Below, piece after piece: positions 1 to 5,816 of a DNA stretch of 17,520 nt (within the stretch, counting starts at the first letter, position 1; every line of letters starts with the position of its first letter). The notes under the pieces are model-generated. The model was not told the origin of the DNA. It ran no database searches and saw nothing but the letters and a program-made list of their open reading frames with translations. The stretch is from an uncultured Lachnospiraceae bacterium (GTDB lineage: Bacteria; Bacillota; Clostridia; Lachnospirales; Lachnospiraceae), in contig CAJTPS010000008.1 of NCBI GenBank assembly GCA_910578555.1, positions 153,296 through 170,815 of the forward strand. The letters are read 5' to 3'. A program made the position numbers and the translations under genes.

Positions 1-54
1 CGTTGCCGGATACCCATGCGTTGCCGGATACCCATGCGTTGCCGGATACCCATG
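1..54 (+). repeat. Three exact 18-bp tandem repeats coding NAWVSG
   Basis: The unit CGTTGCCGGATACCCATG occurs three times without a mismatch (1-18, 19-36, 37-54), followed by the first six bases of another copy. It is in frame on the minus strand and each unit adds one hexapeptide. Exact nucleotide identity suggests recent slippage or expansion. The array probably continues beyond the left edge. Confidence 0.95.
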
Positions 55-205
55 CGTTGCCATCATGAGACAGGTTTTCTTCCTTTTCGATGTATCCGCC
101 TAATTCCCCATCCGAAACGCTGTCAAACGATATTGTTGCCCTGATACGGTGCAGGGTATGGCCGTTTTTTACTATTGTCTCTTCTGTCAGTTCGTACTTT
201 TTCAT
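1..205 (-). CDS. Hexapeptide-repeat (beta-helix-like) phage protein, N-terminal part
   Basis: The ATG at 205-203 follows a strong GGAGGT site and overlaps the stop of the upstream gene by 4 bp (ATGA). The first 68 residues are visible and the gene runs off the left edge of the window. It starts MKKYELTEETI, has a segment GELGGYIEKEENLS, and then enters exact NAWVSG hexapeptide repeats. This layout (short N-terminal domain, GG-IEKEENLS, then hexapeptides of the N-x-W/K-V-x-G type) matches a family common in Firmicutes phages and mobile elements, whose repeats are expected to fold as a left-handed or bactofilin-like beta-helix. The molecular role is unknown. The full length cannot be judged here. 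Confidence 0.8.
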   Translation of the reverse strand, partial: MKKYELTEETIVKNGHTLHRIRATISFDSVSDGELGGYIEKEENLSHDGNAWVSGNAWVSGNAWVSGN

Positions 206-678
206 TTGGTTACCTCCGATTTCACTTTTTCAAATGCTTTCTTTCGCTCCGCATACTTTTCTTTTTCTTCGCTTTTCCAGCGCTTAAGTTCTTTGATTTT
301 TGTATAGCTTACGTGCCTATAAACAACATCTAACGCATGATACACCGTCTGTATGGATAACCCTGTCTCCGGATCGATGATATAGCACATGGGGTAGTCT
401 ACGTCTGCCTGGTATGCGTAGATCGTGATTCCGCATTTGGTAAATTCTATGCCCTCTTTTTCTTCCGCGACAGGTTTGGACTGGTATTTGTTGATCATCG
501 CGTAAAAAGATTTCTTTCTGACCGCACGTTTCTCCATGCGGGTCTCTATTTCCTGCTTGGTCTCCATTGTTTTTCCGCAGGGGCACGTTTTCAGCATTTT
601 TAATTCTTCCGGATCTGCATCGTCCGGTATATGTACGCTTATCCTAAAATCACAATAGGGGCATTTTAAGTCCGTCAT
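202..678 (-). CDS. Zinc-ribbon-like phage protein, function unknown
   Basis: 158 residues. The ATG at 678 is preceded by AAAGGAGG and overlaps the stop of the BlaI-type gene by 4 bp; its own stop overlaps the next start by 4 bp, so it is translationally coupled on both sides. The N-terminus has C6-x2-C9 and C32-x-C34, which resembles a small zinc ribbon. The middle (about residues 75-130) looks globular, and the C-terminal 30 residues are highly charged and probably helical (KWKSEEKEKYAERKKAF). I do not recognise a named family. A nucleic-acid or protein-binding role would fit a zinc ribbon, but that is inference. Confidence 0.8.
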   Translation of the reverse strand: MTDLKCPYCDFRISVHIPDDADPEELKMLKTCPCGKTMETKQEIETRMEKRAVRKKSFYAMINKYQSKPVAEEKEGIEFTKCGITIYAYQADVDYPMCYIIDPETGLSIQTVYHALDVVYRHVSYTKIKELKRWKSEEKEKYAERKKAFEKVKSEVTK

Positions 679-1046
679 AAGTCCTCCTTTATTAACTTTC
701 TGATCCGGGCGGTTTCCTTGACCCGCAATTCTCTTGCCGTCATCAGTGACCGCAGGAACTCATCTGCATTGCCATGATGCCAGAACTCCACAAACTCCTT
801 CGCCTGCTGCCCTCTATATTCTTCCAACGGAACTAATGTCTGGTAGAAGAATACACGACCTTTCCGGTAATACTGTAAATATCCTTTCCGTACCAGGCGG
901 GCAAGGAATGTCGATACTGTCTGTGGTTTCCATTCCTTATGGTACTTTTCGTTTACTCTCTGCATGATCTCCGTAAGACTTAGCTCTTCGCTTGCGTCCC
1001 ATATAGTCTTCATGACTAATTCTTCACATGTTGTCAGTTTTTCCAT
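675..1046 (-). CDS. BlaI/MecI/CopY-family transcriptional repressor
   Basis: 123 residues, the usual length for this family. It begins MEKLTTCEELVMKTIWD and continues with the winged-helix signature: LSLTEIMQRVNEKY, then WKPQTVSTFLARLVRKGYL (recognition helix) and RKGRVFFYQ (wing). The C-terminal half is a helical dimerisation region (EFVEFWHHGNADEFLRSLM). The start has AAAGGAG six bases upstream and lies 23 bp inside the preceding YopX gene. Family members normally repress beta-lactam or copper genes and are released by proteolysis by a BlaR-type sensor or by metal. No BlaR protease, beta-lactamase or copper gene is present here, so its target and signal are unknown. A phage-specific regulator is a reasonable guess. 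Confidence 0.88.
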   Translation of the reverse strand: MEKLTTCEELVMKTIWDASEELSLTEIMQRVNEKYHKEWKPQTVSTFLARLVRKGYLQYYRKGRVFFYQTLVPLEEYRGQQAKEFVEFWHHGNADEFLRSLMTARELRVKETARIRKLIKEDL

Positions 1047-1662
1047 TGGTGTCTCCTTTCAAAAGTTCCGTATTATCGAAAATGTTGCCGATAACTTCAT
1101 CACATTCCGACTTTTTACTATTTTCGTCTTTTCCTATCGGATAACAAATGCTTTTGCATTTTAAATAAAAGCCGCAAACTCCAGTATCGAGCCATACTAC
1201 TTCTCCGATAACAAAACTGTTCAAAAGTTCTCGTTTTACAATATCCCCCTCAAAAATTTTCCTGCCGTTTTTATCCGGCGATCCGGTGTACTGGCAGGCG
1301 GTTTCTGGGTCTACTTCATAAGCAAAGAATTTCAGGCATCCCTCTTCTTGTGTCTTATCACTCTCATTTACACTGTTTCCATTGGCGTGGATAAAATATT
1401 TTCCCGATACATAATCAATCAGCAGACAGCCCGCTACCCACTTTCCATTAATCTTTTTCCCCCTAAATAAAACCTCTCTCTTCCTTATCTGATCCATAAC
1501 CTTATCCACGTCATAGGCGGTAGGCTGTTCATCAATCATCTTTGTAATAGATTTCTTTGTTTCTTCCATAACTGCGATTGCCATAGAATTGGCTGAGCCC
1601 GTAATTCTCATAGAAAAGCTATTTAATTCTTCTGAAAGTAAATCCGCATCAATCAATCTCAT
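1024..1662 (-). CDS. YopX-family phage protein
   Basis: 212 residues. The N-terminus MRLIDADLL followed by a helical segment and EQPTAYDVDKV is a common prefix in Firmicutes phage proteins. From about residue 64, VLFRGKKINGKWVAGCLL starts a YopX-type beta-rich domain, which includes QYTGSPDKNGRKIFEGDIVK and VIGEVVW. The ATG at 1662 follows GGAGGAGGTAAGGGAAA and overlaps the upstream gene by 14 bp. YopX proteins are widespread in phages of Gram-positive bacteria, and their molecular function is not established. AT content is higher than in the replication genes, as in the neighbouring accessory genes. Confidence 0.85.
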   Translation of the reverse strand: MRLIDADLLSEELNSFSMRITGSANSMAIAVMEETKKSITKMIDEQPTAYDVDKVMDQIRKREVLFRGKKINGKWVAGCLLIDYVSGKYFIHANGNSVNESDKTQEEGCLKFFAYEVDPETACQYTGSPDKNGRKIFEGDIVKRELLNSFVIGEVVWLDTGVCGFYLKCKSICYPIGKDENSKKSECDEVIGNIFDNTELLKGDTNGKTDNM

Positions 1663-2284
1663 TTTCCCTTACCTCCTCCAATTCTTTCAATGCGGTTTCA
1701 GCTTCTTCTTTGGTGAGAAAAACGCTTTTACCTATATCTTCTGAATAAAAATATCTCTTATCGCCAGCTTTAAAAGTATGTGCAACAATCTTTCTTCTAT
1801 ATGTATGAACAAATGTCCTGTCTTTCTTTGTTGCCATTTCGCACATGACATGAGGATTTCCATTATTATCAACAACACAACTTGTAATTCGTCTGAATAG
1901 AACGGGCACTATTTCATCTCCCCATATCCAATATAGGGTTTTACCTTTTTTTATCTGGGGAACTCTCAGAATCAGTCCTTGTTCCTCCAAATTCCGATAT
2001 TCTTTAAGTTTTTCAAGTTCCGCCCATATCTGTGCCAGTTCCAGCCCGGACAAATAACTTCTCTGCAGTTCTGTCAACTCCTTACATTTTTCTGCATATA
2101 GCCTGTCTACCTCTATGAGTTGTTCTGGTGTAAGTCCTAGATCCTCATATTCCGCAAGACGGTCGGTCGGGCTGCCGTTCCCCAGATCAGGCAGACTCCA
2201 TTGTAGATCTCCACACCTTTCGCATTGATACGGCTGCTTTAAGACTCCGATCCCTTCGCTGTTTCTTACTGTTAATCTCTCCAT
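1649..2284 (-). CDS. Phage protein with RLAEYEDLGLTPEQ motif, function unknown
   Basis: 211 residues. I chose the ATG at 2284 (MERLTVRN) because GGAGGT lies four bases before it, and the GTG two codons earlier falls inside that site. CERCGD near the start could be part of a metal knuckle. The motif DRLAEYEDLGLTPEQ is frequent in Clostridia phage proteins, often fused to different C-terminal parts. Then come a helical stretch with many Leu and Glu (about 55-95) and a beta-rich C-terminal domain with LYWIWGDEIVPVLF and a terminal KEEAETALKEL helix, like proteins that modify or bind small ligands. I cannot assign a function. It overlaps the YopX gene by 14 bp. Confidence 0.8.
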   Translation of the reverse strand: MERLTVRNSEGIGVLKQPYQCERCGDLQWSLPDLGNGSPTDRLAEYEDLGLTPEQLIEVDRLYAEKCKELTELQRSYLSGLELAQIWAELEKLKEYRNLEEQGLILRVPQIKKGKTLYWIWGDEIVPVLFRRITSCVVDNNGNPHVMCEMATKKDRTFVHTYRRKIVAHTFKAGDKRYFYSEDIGKSVFLTKEEAETALKELEEVRENEID

Positions 2285-2302
2285 ATACACCTCCGCTAAA
2301 GC

Positions 2303-2656
2303 TTAAATTTGCACATTTTCTACAAATTTTTCAAACAGATTTTTTGAAACTCCATATCTTTTTTCGTACTCTGGCGTCCCCGGAATATGCGCGGGACCTA
2401 AGAATTGTACCGGGTTCGCTTTGATTCCATTCCAGTAAGTAGATGATATTCCTCCTTTTGCTGACGATGTTTTAGCGTCTGAATACTCAATCTTCTTTGT
2501 CATCTCTGCTACTATTCCTCCCTCCAGCAAATTTTTCACATCTTGCTGATATTTGAAAAGAAGAAACGACTGTACCAAACTCGCCATCTTTAACTCTTCA
2601 TACGGTACTTTTTTCCCGTCTTTTACATCCGCAATAATTTCACACGTCGATCTCAT
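2303..2656 (-). CDS. Small phage protein, function unknown
   Basis: 117 residues. The ATG at 2656 has GAGGAGG eight bases upstream. The sequence begins MRSTCEIIADVKDGKKVPYEELKMA, a pattern I have seen in conserved hypothetical proteins of Clostridia phages. It is predicted helical to about residue 60, followed by a Gly/Ser/Pro-rich middle (TSSAKGGISS, LGPAHIPGTPEYEKRYG) and a short amphipathic end. There is no signal peptide, membrane segment or clear motif. It is preceded by a 65-bp gap and followed by an 18-bp gap, and it is read with the rest of the operon. Confidence 0.75.
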   Translation of the reverse strand: MRSTCEIIADVKDGKKVPYEELKMASLVQSFLLFKYQQDVKNLLEGGIVAEMTKKIEYSDAKTSSAKGGISSTYWNGIKANPVQFLGPAHIPGTPEYEKRYGVSKNLFEKFVENVQI

Positions 2657-2721
2657 GCCTGCTGCCTCCTCTATATTTATCTTGGTCTACTGGTCAATAT
2701 CACTGACCTATCGTACAAATT

Positions 2722-3381
2722 TCACCGCTGCTCATCCGGCTTCTCACATCGTTCAAACTCTATCACCCATACCCACGGGTTTGCGTCCCAGCTGTAATGC
2801 TTCAGGTCGGGTTTCCTAACCGTAGAGTCCCAGAGTTCTACAAACTCACTTCTGGCCTGTAGATGTGCGTTGTCCGGATCATTAAATGCCGTTGGTCTGA
2901 TCATGATACCTTCCCGTAAAAAATCGTCAAGTGTCATATCGTTGATCCGCTCCACTCGCACACCCGTAACCTTTAGCCAGATACGCGCTGCCTCTTTTGG
3001 CATATGTATTGATGGTGTCCATCTCACCCTTTCCGGCCGTGGATGGCTTGCCTTATAAACAAAGCAGCCTTCCGACTCACAGTCACCGTCATCATATACG
3101 ACAGGATTTACAGTGCATGATGGTCCTTCATCCATGCATTCTACGCATGGCAGGAATGACCATGTTTCCCGCACGTACAGGATATCTCCCGTCTGGTATG
3201 GCGGCTTGCATAACTTCCCAATCAATACATTGTCCGGCGTCCCAGAATCCCGGTTTCGGTATGGGCTGTTTAATATACCGTCCACATTTCCCTTTACTAC
3301 CCGTCTGGTTACTGTCTTCCGGCTGTCTAGTATCGCACGTACCATTTCCGTGTTAAACAAGATTGGTAATACTCTGCTCAT
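2722..3381 (-). CDS. ASCH/PUA-like phage protein
   Basis: 219 residues. The N-terminus reads LPILFNTEMVRAILDSRKTVTRR, the hallmark of a phage family with an ASCH-like (PUA-fold) domain. It is followed by PPYQTGDILYVRETW and later ARIWLKVTGVRVERINDMTLDD, which also match that fold's conserved core, and WDANPWVWVIEFER at the end. Known ASCH and PUA proteins bind RNA or modified nucleosides, so RNA or nucleotide handling is possible but unproven. Four Cys residues in the middle insert (CVECMDEGPSC, CESEGC) could bind metal. The start has GAGGAG about nine bases upstream. It lies six bases after the stop of the AbrB-type gene when read on the plus strand, with no regulatory gap. Confidence 0.82.
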   Translation of the reverse strand: MSRVLPILFNTEMVRAILDSRKTVTRRVVKGNVDGILNSPYRNRDSGTPDNVLIGKLCKPPYQTGDILYVRETWSFLPCVECMDEGPSCTVNPVVYDDGDCESEGCFVYKASHPRPERVRWTPSIHMPKEAARIWLKVTGVRVERINDMTLDDFLREGIMIRPTAFNDPDNAHLQARSEFVELWDSTVRKPDLKHYSWDANPWVWVIEFERCEKPDEQR

Positions 3382-3387
3382 ATTGGT

Positions 3388-3672
3388 TTACTCCTCTCCT
3401 ATACTCTGTACGGCTTTCCGCAGCGCTTCTATGTGCCTGTAAATCTGATCAGCTGTTTCTTCATCCAGATCATTGCGGACGGAAGAAAACTCACTGTATA
3501 GTCTCTCTACCGCTCCGCCCAACCCGTCATATTTCTTTAATACGATCTCCCTGTCATGGGTAAATATTTCGATCGGATCACCGGCCTTTATTCCGAGTGT
3601 TTTTCTGATTTCCCTCGGGATTACGATCCTGCCGACGTCATCAATCCTGCGGGATATGCCTGTTGTTTTCAT
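3388..3672 (-). CDS. AbrB/SpoVT-type DNA-binding regulator
   Basis: 94 residues. Residues 1-48 form a SpoVT-AbrB swapped-hairpin domain: RRIDDVGRIVIPREIRKTLGIKAGDPIEIF. The C-terminal half is helical (LDEETADQIYRHIEALRKA) and probably supports oligomerisation. AbrB-type proteins bind DNA as dimers or tetramers and serve as transition-state regulators, antitoxins of the MazE type, or phage regulators. No adjacent MazF-like toxin is visible, so a transcriptional role is more likely. The ATG at 3672 is preceded by AGAGGT at suitable distance. A possible own promoter lies 30-55 bases upstream. Confidence 0.9.
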   Translation of the reverse strand: MKTTGISRRIDDVGRIVIPREIRKTLGIKAGDPIEIFTHDREIVLKKYDGLGGAVERLYSEFSSVRNDLDEETADQIYRHIEALRKAVQSIGEE

Positions 3673-3699
3673 AAACTTGTACCTCTTTTCGCTTTTGCT

Positions 3700-3727
3700 A
3701 TAGTATCTGCACTGGCGTCCGGATCAA
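3700..3727 (-). promoter_or_regulatory. Possible internal promoter before the AbrB-type gene
   Basis: On the minus strand, TTGATC (3727-3722) and TACTAT (3705-3700) are separated by 16 bp and lie 28 bases before the AbrB-type start codon. Each box matches the consensus at four of six positions. The 58-bp gap is one of the larger ones in the operon, which makes a local promoter plausible. The same spot carries TTTTGCTATAG on the plus strand, matching a repeat copy downstream of the integrase. Confidence 0.35.
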
Positions 3728-3730
3728 TAC

Positions 3731-3931
3731 TCACTTCCTGCCGGTATTCTTTAATGTGTTCCGTGCCGATACTTTCATGTAGATCGGCTCGCCGTCTTCT
3801 CTCTTCGGTGCCCGGATCCTGCCCATGCTGCGCAGCGTTTCCTGCCGCTGTACCTCGGCATAGGTATGTCCTGCATGTCTGGCTGTAATGTTAAATTCCT
3901 CAAGTGTGTCTTTTTTCTTTCCCCGTTTCAT
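3731..3931 (-). CDS. Small basic protein, function unknown
   Basis: 66 residues from the ATG at 3931, chosen because AAGGAG stands seven bases before it; a start ten codons earlier has no such site. It begins MKRGKKKDTLEEF and contains HTYAEVQRQETLRSMGRIRAP. The protein is rich in Lys and Arg, has no hydrophobic segment, and could bind nucleic acid, but there is no recognised domain. It sits between the HNH nuclease and AbrB-type genes. Confidence 0.65.
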   Translation of the reverse strand: MKRGKKKDTLEEFNITARHAGHTYAEVQRQETLRSMGRIRAPKREDGEPIYMKVSARNTLKNTGRK

Positions 3932-3968
3932 CGTCGTCTCCTTCCTGTACTGCTGCCGCATTCCTCTT

Positions 3969-4319
3969 TTAAAAATCGTATTTCCGGTATACGAGTTTAT
4001 CCTTGTCCCACTCCGGGTAAAATGATCTCAGGTATGCCTCAAACCGTCCCAGCATTTCCGGCCGGAGCCCTTTATTGCCATTGTCTAAAAGTTCGTGATG
4101 CTCAAGGCATCCAAGGGCGCCGTTTTCTTCGATCCCAAGGCCCATCTGTGACCTTGGGACGAAGTGCATGATTTCTTTTCCCGGGATGCGGCCGGATATG
4201 TATTCCATGTGATAGCCCATGGCGCAGAAGATGCATTCTCCGTGGTCACGGTCCTTGATCCGTTCCCGAGTTTTTTGGCTAAACTCCAGTCTTCTTGTGG
4301 TTTTATGTGACTTAGCCAT
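3969..4319 (-). CDS. HNH endonuclease-like protein
   Basis: 116 residues from the ATG at 4319, which follows GGAGG by six bases and overlaps the stop of the previous gene by 8 bp. The protein begins MAKSHKTTRR. A beta-beta-alpha-metal core is visible: C29-x2-C32, then EIMHFVPRSQMGLG with H52, ENGALGC with N67 and C71, and H74-H75. This is the usual Cys-assisted HNH arrangement, so a metal-dependent DNA nuclease is likely. In phages such small HNH proteins accompany terminase or take part in replication and recombination. No terminase is nearby, so its substrate is unknown. A longer start that would add 23 basic residues has no ribosome site and lies within the upstream gene. Confidence 0.85.
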   Translation of the reverse strand: MAKSHKTTRRLEFSQKTRERIKDRDHGECIFCAMGYHMEYISGRIPGKEIMHFVPRSQMGLGIEENGALGCLEHHELLDNGNKGLRPEMLGRFEAYLRSFYPEWDKDKLVYRKYDF

Positions 4320-5799
4320 TATCCGCCTCCGATATATCCCTAATCTTATGGATTGTGCCCTTGACGGCCTCCAGCCATTTCTCCGCATTCTGGTACTCTC
4401 CCCGCTCCGTCAGTATATAAACCTTGTCCAGGTTATCCCTTAAAGCGGTAAGGAAAATGCCGACGGTGGCTTGTCTCTGGTTTGCTGCTGTATTATCAGG
4501 CGCGATTCCCGTGTAATCCGCAATCTCTATCTGCCCCTCAGCATTTTCCTTCATGCCTGCTGCCGGTGGCTCTTTTTTAAGACTTGTATCATCTTCCGCA
4601 TCTCCCGACCGGCTTCCGTCTCCTGTACCGGCCGCAGGTGCATCGTCTGCGGGTCCAGCGTCATCTCCGTCTGCACCAGATGGTGCAGTATCTTCGCTGT
4701 TTTCTGCCTGCTGCGCCGGGATATCCGGTTGCACCGGTGCAACCACAGTATTTTCATCATTGGCTCTTTCCTCTTCTTTCTGATCTTCCGTTACGGTTTT
4801 GCTGGGTTCTGTTACATTTTCCTCTGCCGGCTTATTTGCAAGACGCTTGTCTTCCCCGGTTGTTTTAGGCTTCTGCGGCTTTGATACGATCACGCGGCCA
4901 GGCTTTTTTTGTTCCTGTTTCTCCCCTCTTTCCGGTTGCACCGGTGCAACCTCCGGTTTTTTCCCCGGAAAGTCTTCCCCGTATAGTATCTTCCAGTTTT
5001 CCGCCGGGTCTTTTGCTGCTTTATACAGGCCGAGGACGCTCCTGATCATCCCGTCCCATGTCCCCTCTGTCTTTTCCGCAGTCCGCAGATTTATGATTAC
5101 AGGATTAATGCCGCACCCCTTTATATTGAGAGACAGCTTGCCCTCCCCCGCGATCCTGACGATCCGTATACCTTCGCCCGCCGGCGCCAGTATATCTGCA
5201 AGCACATCCGCCATCTGGTCATAGCTGCCGTCAGTATCTTTCAGGCGTGCAGCCCCGTATATCTGCATATACAGTTCCGGATCATCGTGCCCCAGCTGAT
5301 AAAGGACTTTCCCAAAAAGATCATACGCCTGCTGCCTGCTGTCCTTTTCTTCCAGCATGACCTCTATGTCCGTCCGCTGCTTTTCCTCATCGATTTCCGC
5401 CTTAAGCGTCAGAATCTCCTGTTTACTGTAATCCGAGGTCAGCTCCTTGTTGACTGTTGCCGGCAGGGTGAGCATGATCGCCAGTTTTGTATATCCAAAA
5501 TTTTTATACCGCTCCTGTAGCCTGTCAGAATACCCGCCTTCTGAAAACTGGTCGTTAATTCCTATGTATCTGGATACCTGCGATTTATCCAACCCGTACT
5601 CTGCTGCTGCAAACTCATTGTAGTCCTTATATCCTGACTCCTTTAAAACGTCTGTATCCCTCGCCCGTTTAATCAGGTATCCTGTCAGTACAAACGCCTC
5701 TGCCTGCATGTTCAGGCTGCCGTCAAATTTCTCTTTAAATTCTCTGTACGTTTTAAATTCGTTTTTGATATCTATTACCTCTCCCGTTAATATTTCCAT
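4312..5799 (-). CDS. Large HTH-containing phage protein with long disordered tail
   Basis: 495 residues, start at 5799 with AAAGG upstream. The N-terminal part (about 1-190) is helical and contains a helix-turn-helix-like stretch, YGLDKSQVSRYIGINDQFSEGG, followed by LQERYKNFGYTKLAIMLTLP. This N-terminal pattern recurs in proteins of Clostridia phages and conjugative elements, and resembles the DNA-binding part of ParB-like or plasmid-control proteins. Residues of about 195-270 form a second globular part. Then comes a long low-complexity region (about 285-420) rich in Pro, Ala, Asp, Glu and Lys, containing VAPVQP twice. A short helical domain (LTALRDNLDKVYILTERGEYQNAEKWLEAVK) ends the protein. 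DNA binding is inference; the family has no described function known to me. Confidence 0.78.
   Translation of the reverse strand: MEILTGEVIDIKNEFKTYREFKEKFDGSLNMQAEAFVLTGYLIKRARDTDVLKESGYKDYNEFAAAEYGLDKSQVSRYIGINDQFSEGGYSDRLQERYKNFGYTKLAIMLTLPATVNKELTSDYSKQEILTLKAEIDEEKQRTDIEVMLEEKDSRQQAYDLFGKVLYQLGHDDPELYMQIYGAARLKDTDGSYDQMADVLADILAPAGEGIRIVRIAGEGKLSLNIKGCGINPVIINLRTAEKTEGTWDGMIRSVLGLYKAAKDPAENWKILYGEDFPGKKPEVAPVQPERGEKQEQKKPGRVIVSKPQKPKTTGEDKRLANKPAEENVTEPSKTVTEDQKEEERANDENTVVAPVQPDIPAQQAENSEDTAPSGADGDDAGPADDAPAAGTGDGSRSGDAEDDTSLKKEPPAAGMKENAEGQIEIADYTGIAPDNTAANQRQATVGIFLTALRDNLDKVYILTERGEYQNAEKWLEAVKGTIHKIRDISEADNG
4725..4744 (+). repeat. Palindrome GGTTGCACCGGTGCAACC, copy 1 (in coding sequence)
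   Basis: A perfect 18-bp palindrome lies at 4727-4744, and 20 bp (4725-4744) are identical to copy 2. It lies inside the large HTH gene and encodes VAPVQP on the minus strand. A 16-bp core recurs outside coding sequence at 12459-12474, which argues that the DNA sequence itself matters. Confidence 0.9.
4932..4951 (+). repeat. Palindrome GGTTGCACCGGTGCAACC, copy 2 (in coding sequence)
   Basis: Identical over 20 bp to the copy 207 bp away, in the same reading frame and again encoding VAPVQP. The perfect palindromic core is 4934-4951. Bases on either side of the 20 bp differ, so this is a short exact match rather than a longer duplication. Confidence 0.9.
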
Positions 5800-5816
5800 A
5801 TAGTTTCCTTTCTACC

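Noticed and set aside
1..59. CRISPR array
   Set aside because: The 18-bp units are directly tandem with no spacers and continue in frame in a coding sequence.
4471..5224. Several plus-strand frames opposite the large HTH gene
   Set aside because: They mirror the Pro/Ala/Glu-rich part of the minus-strand gene, lack ribosome sites and have Cys/Phe/Leu-rich translations typical of shadows.
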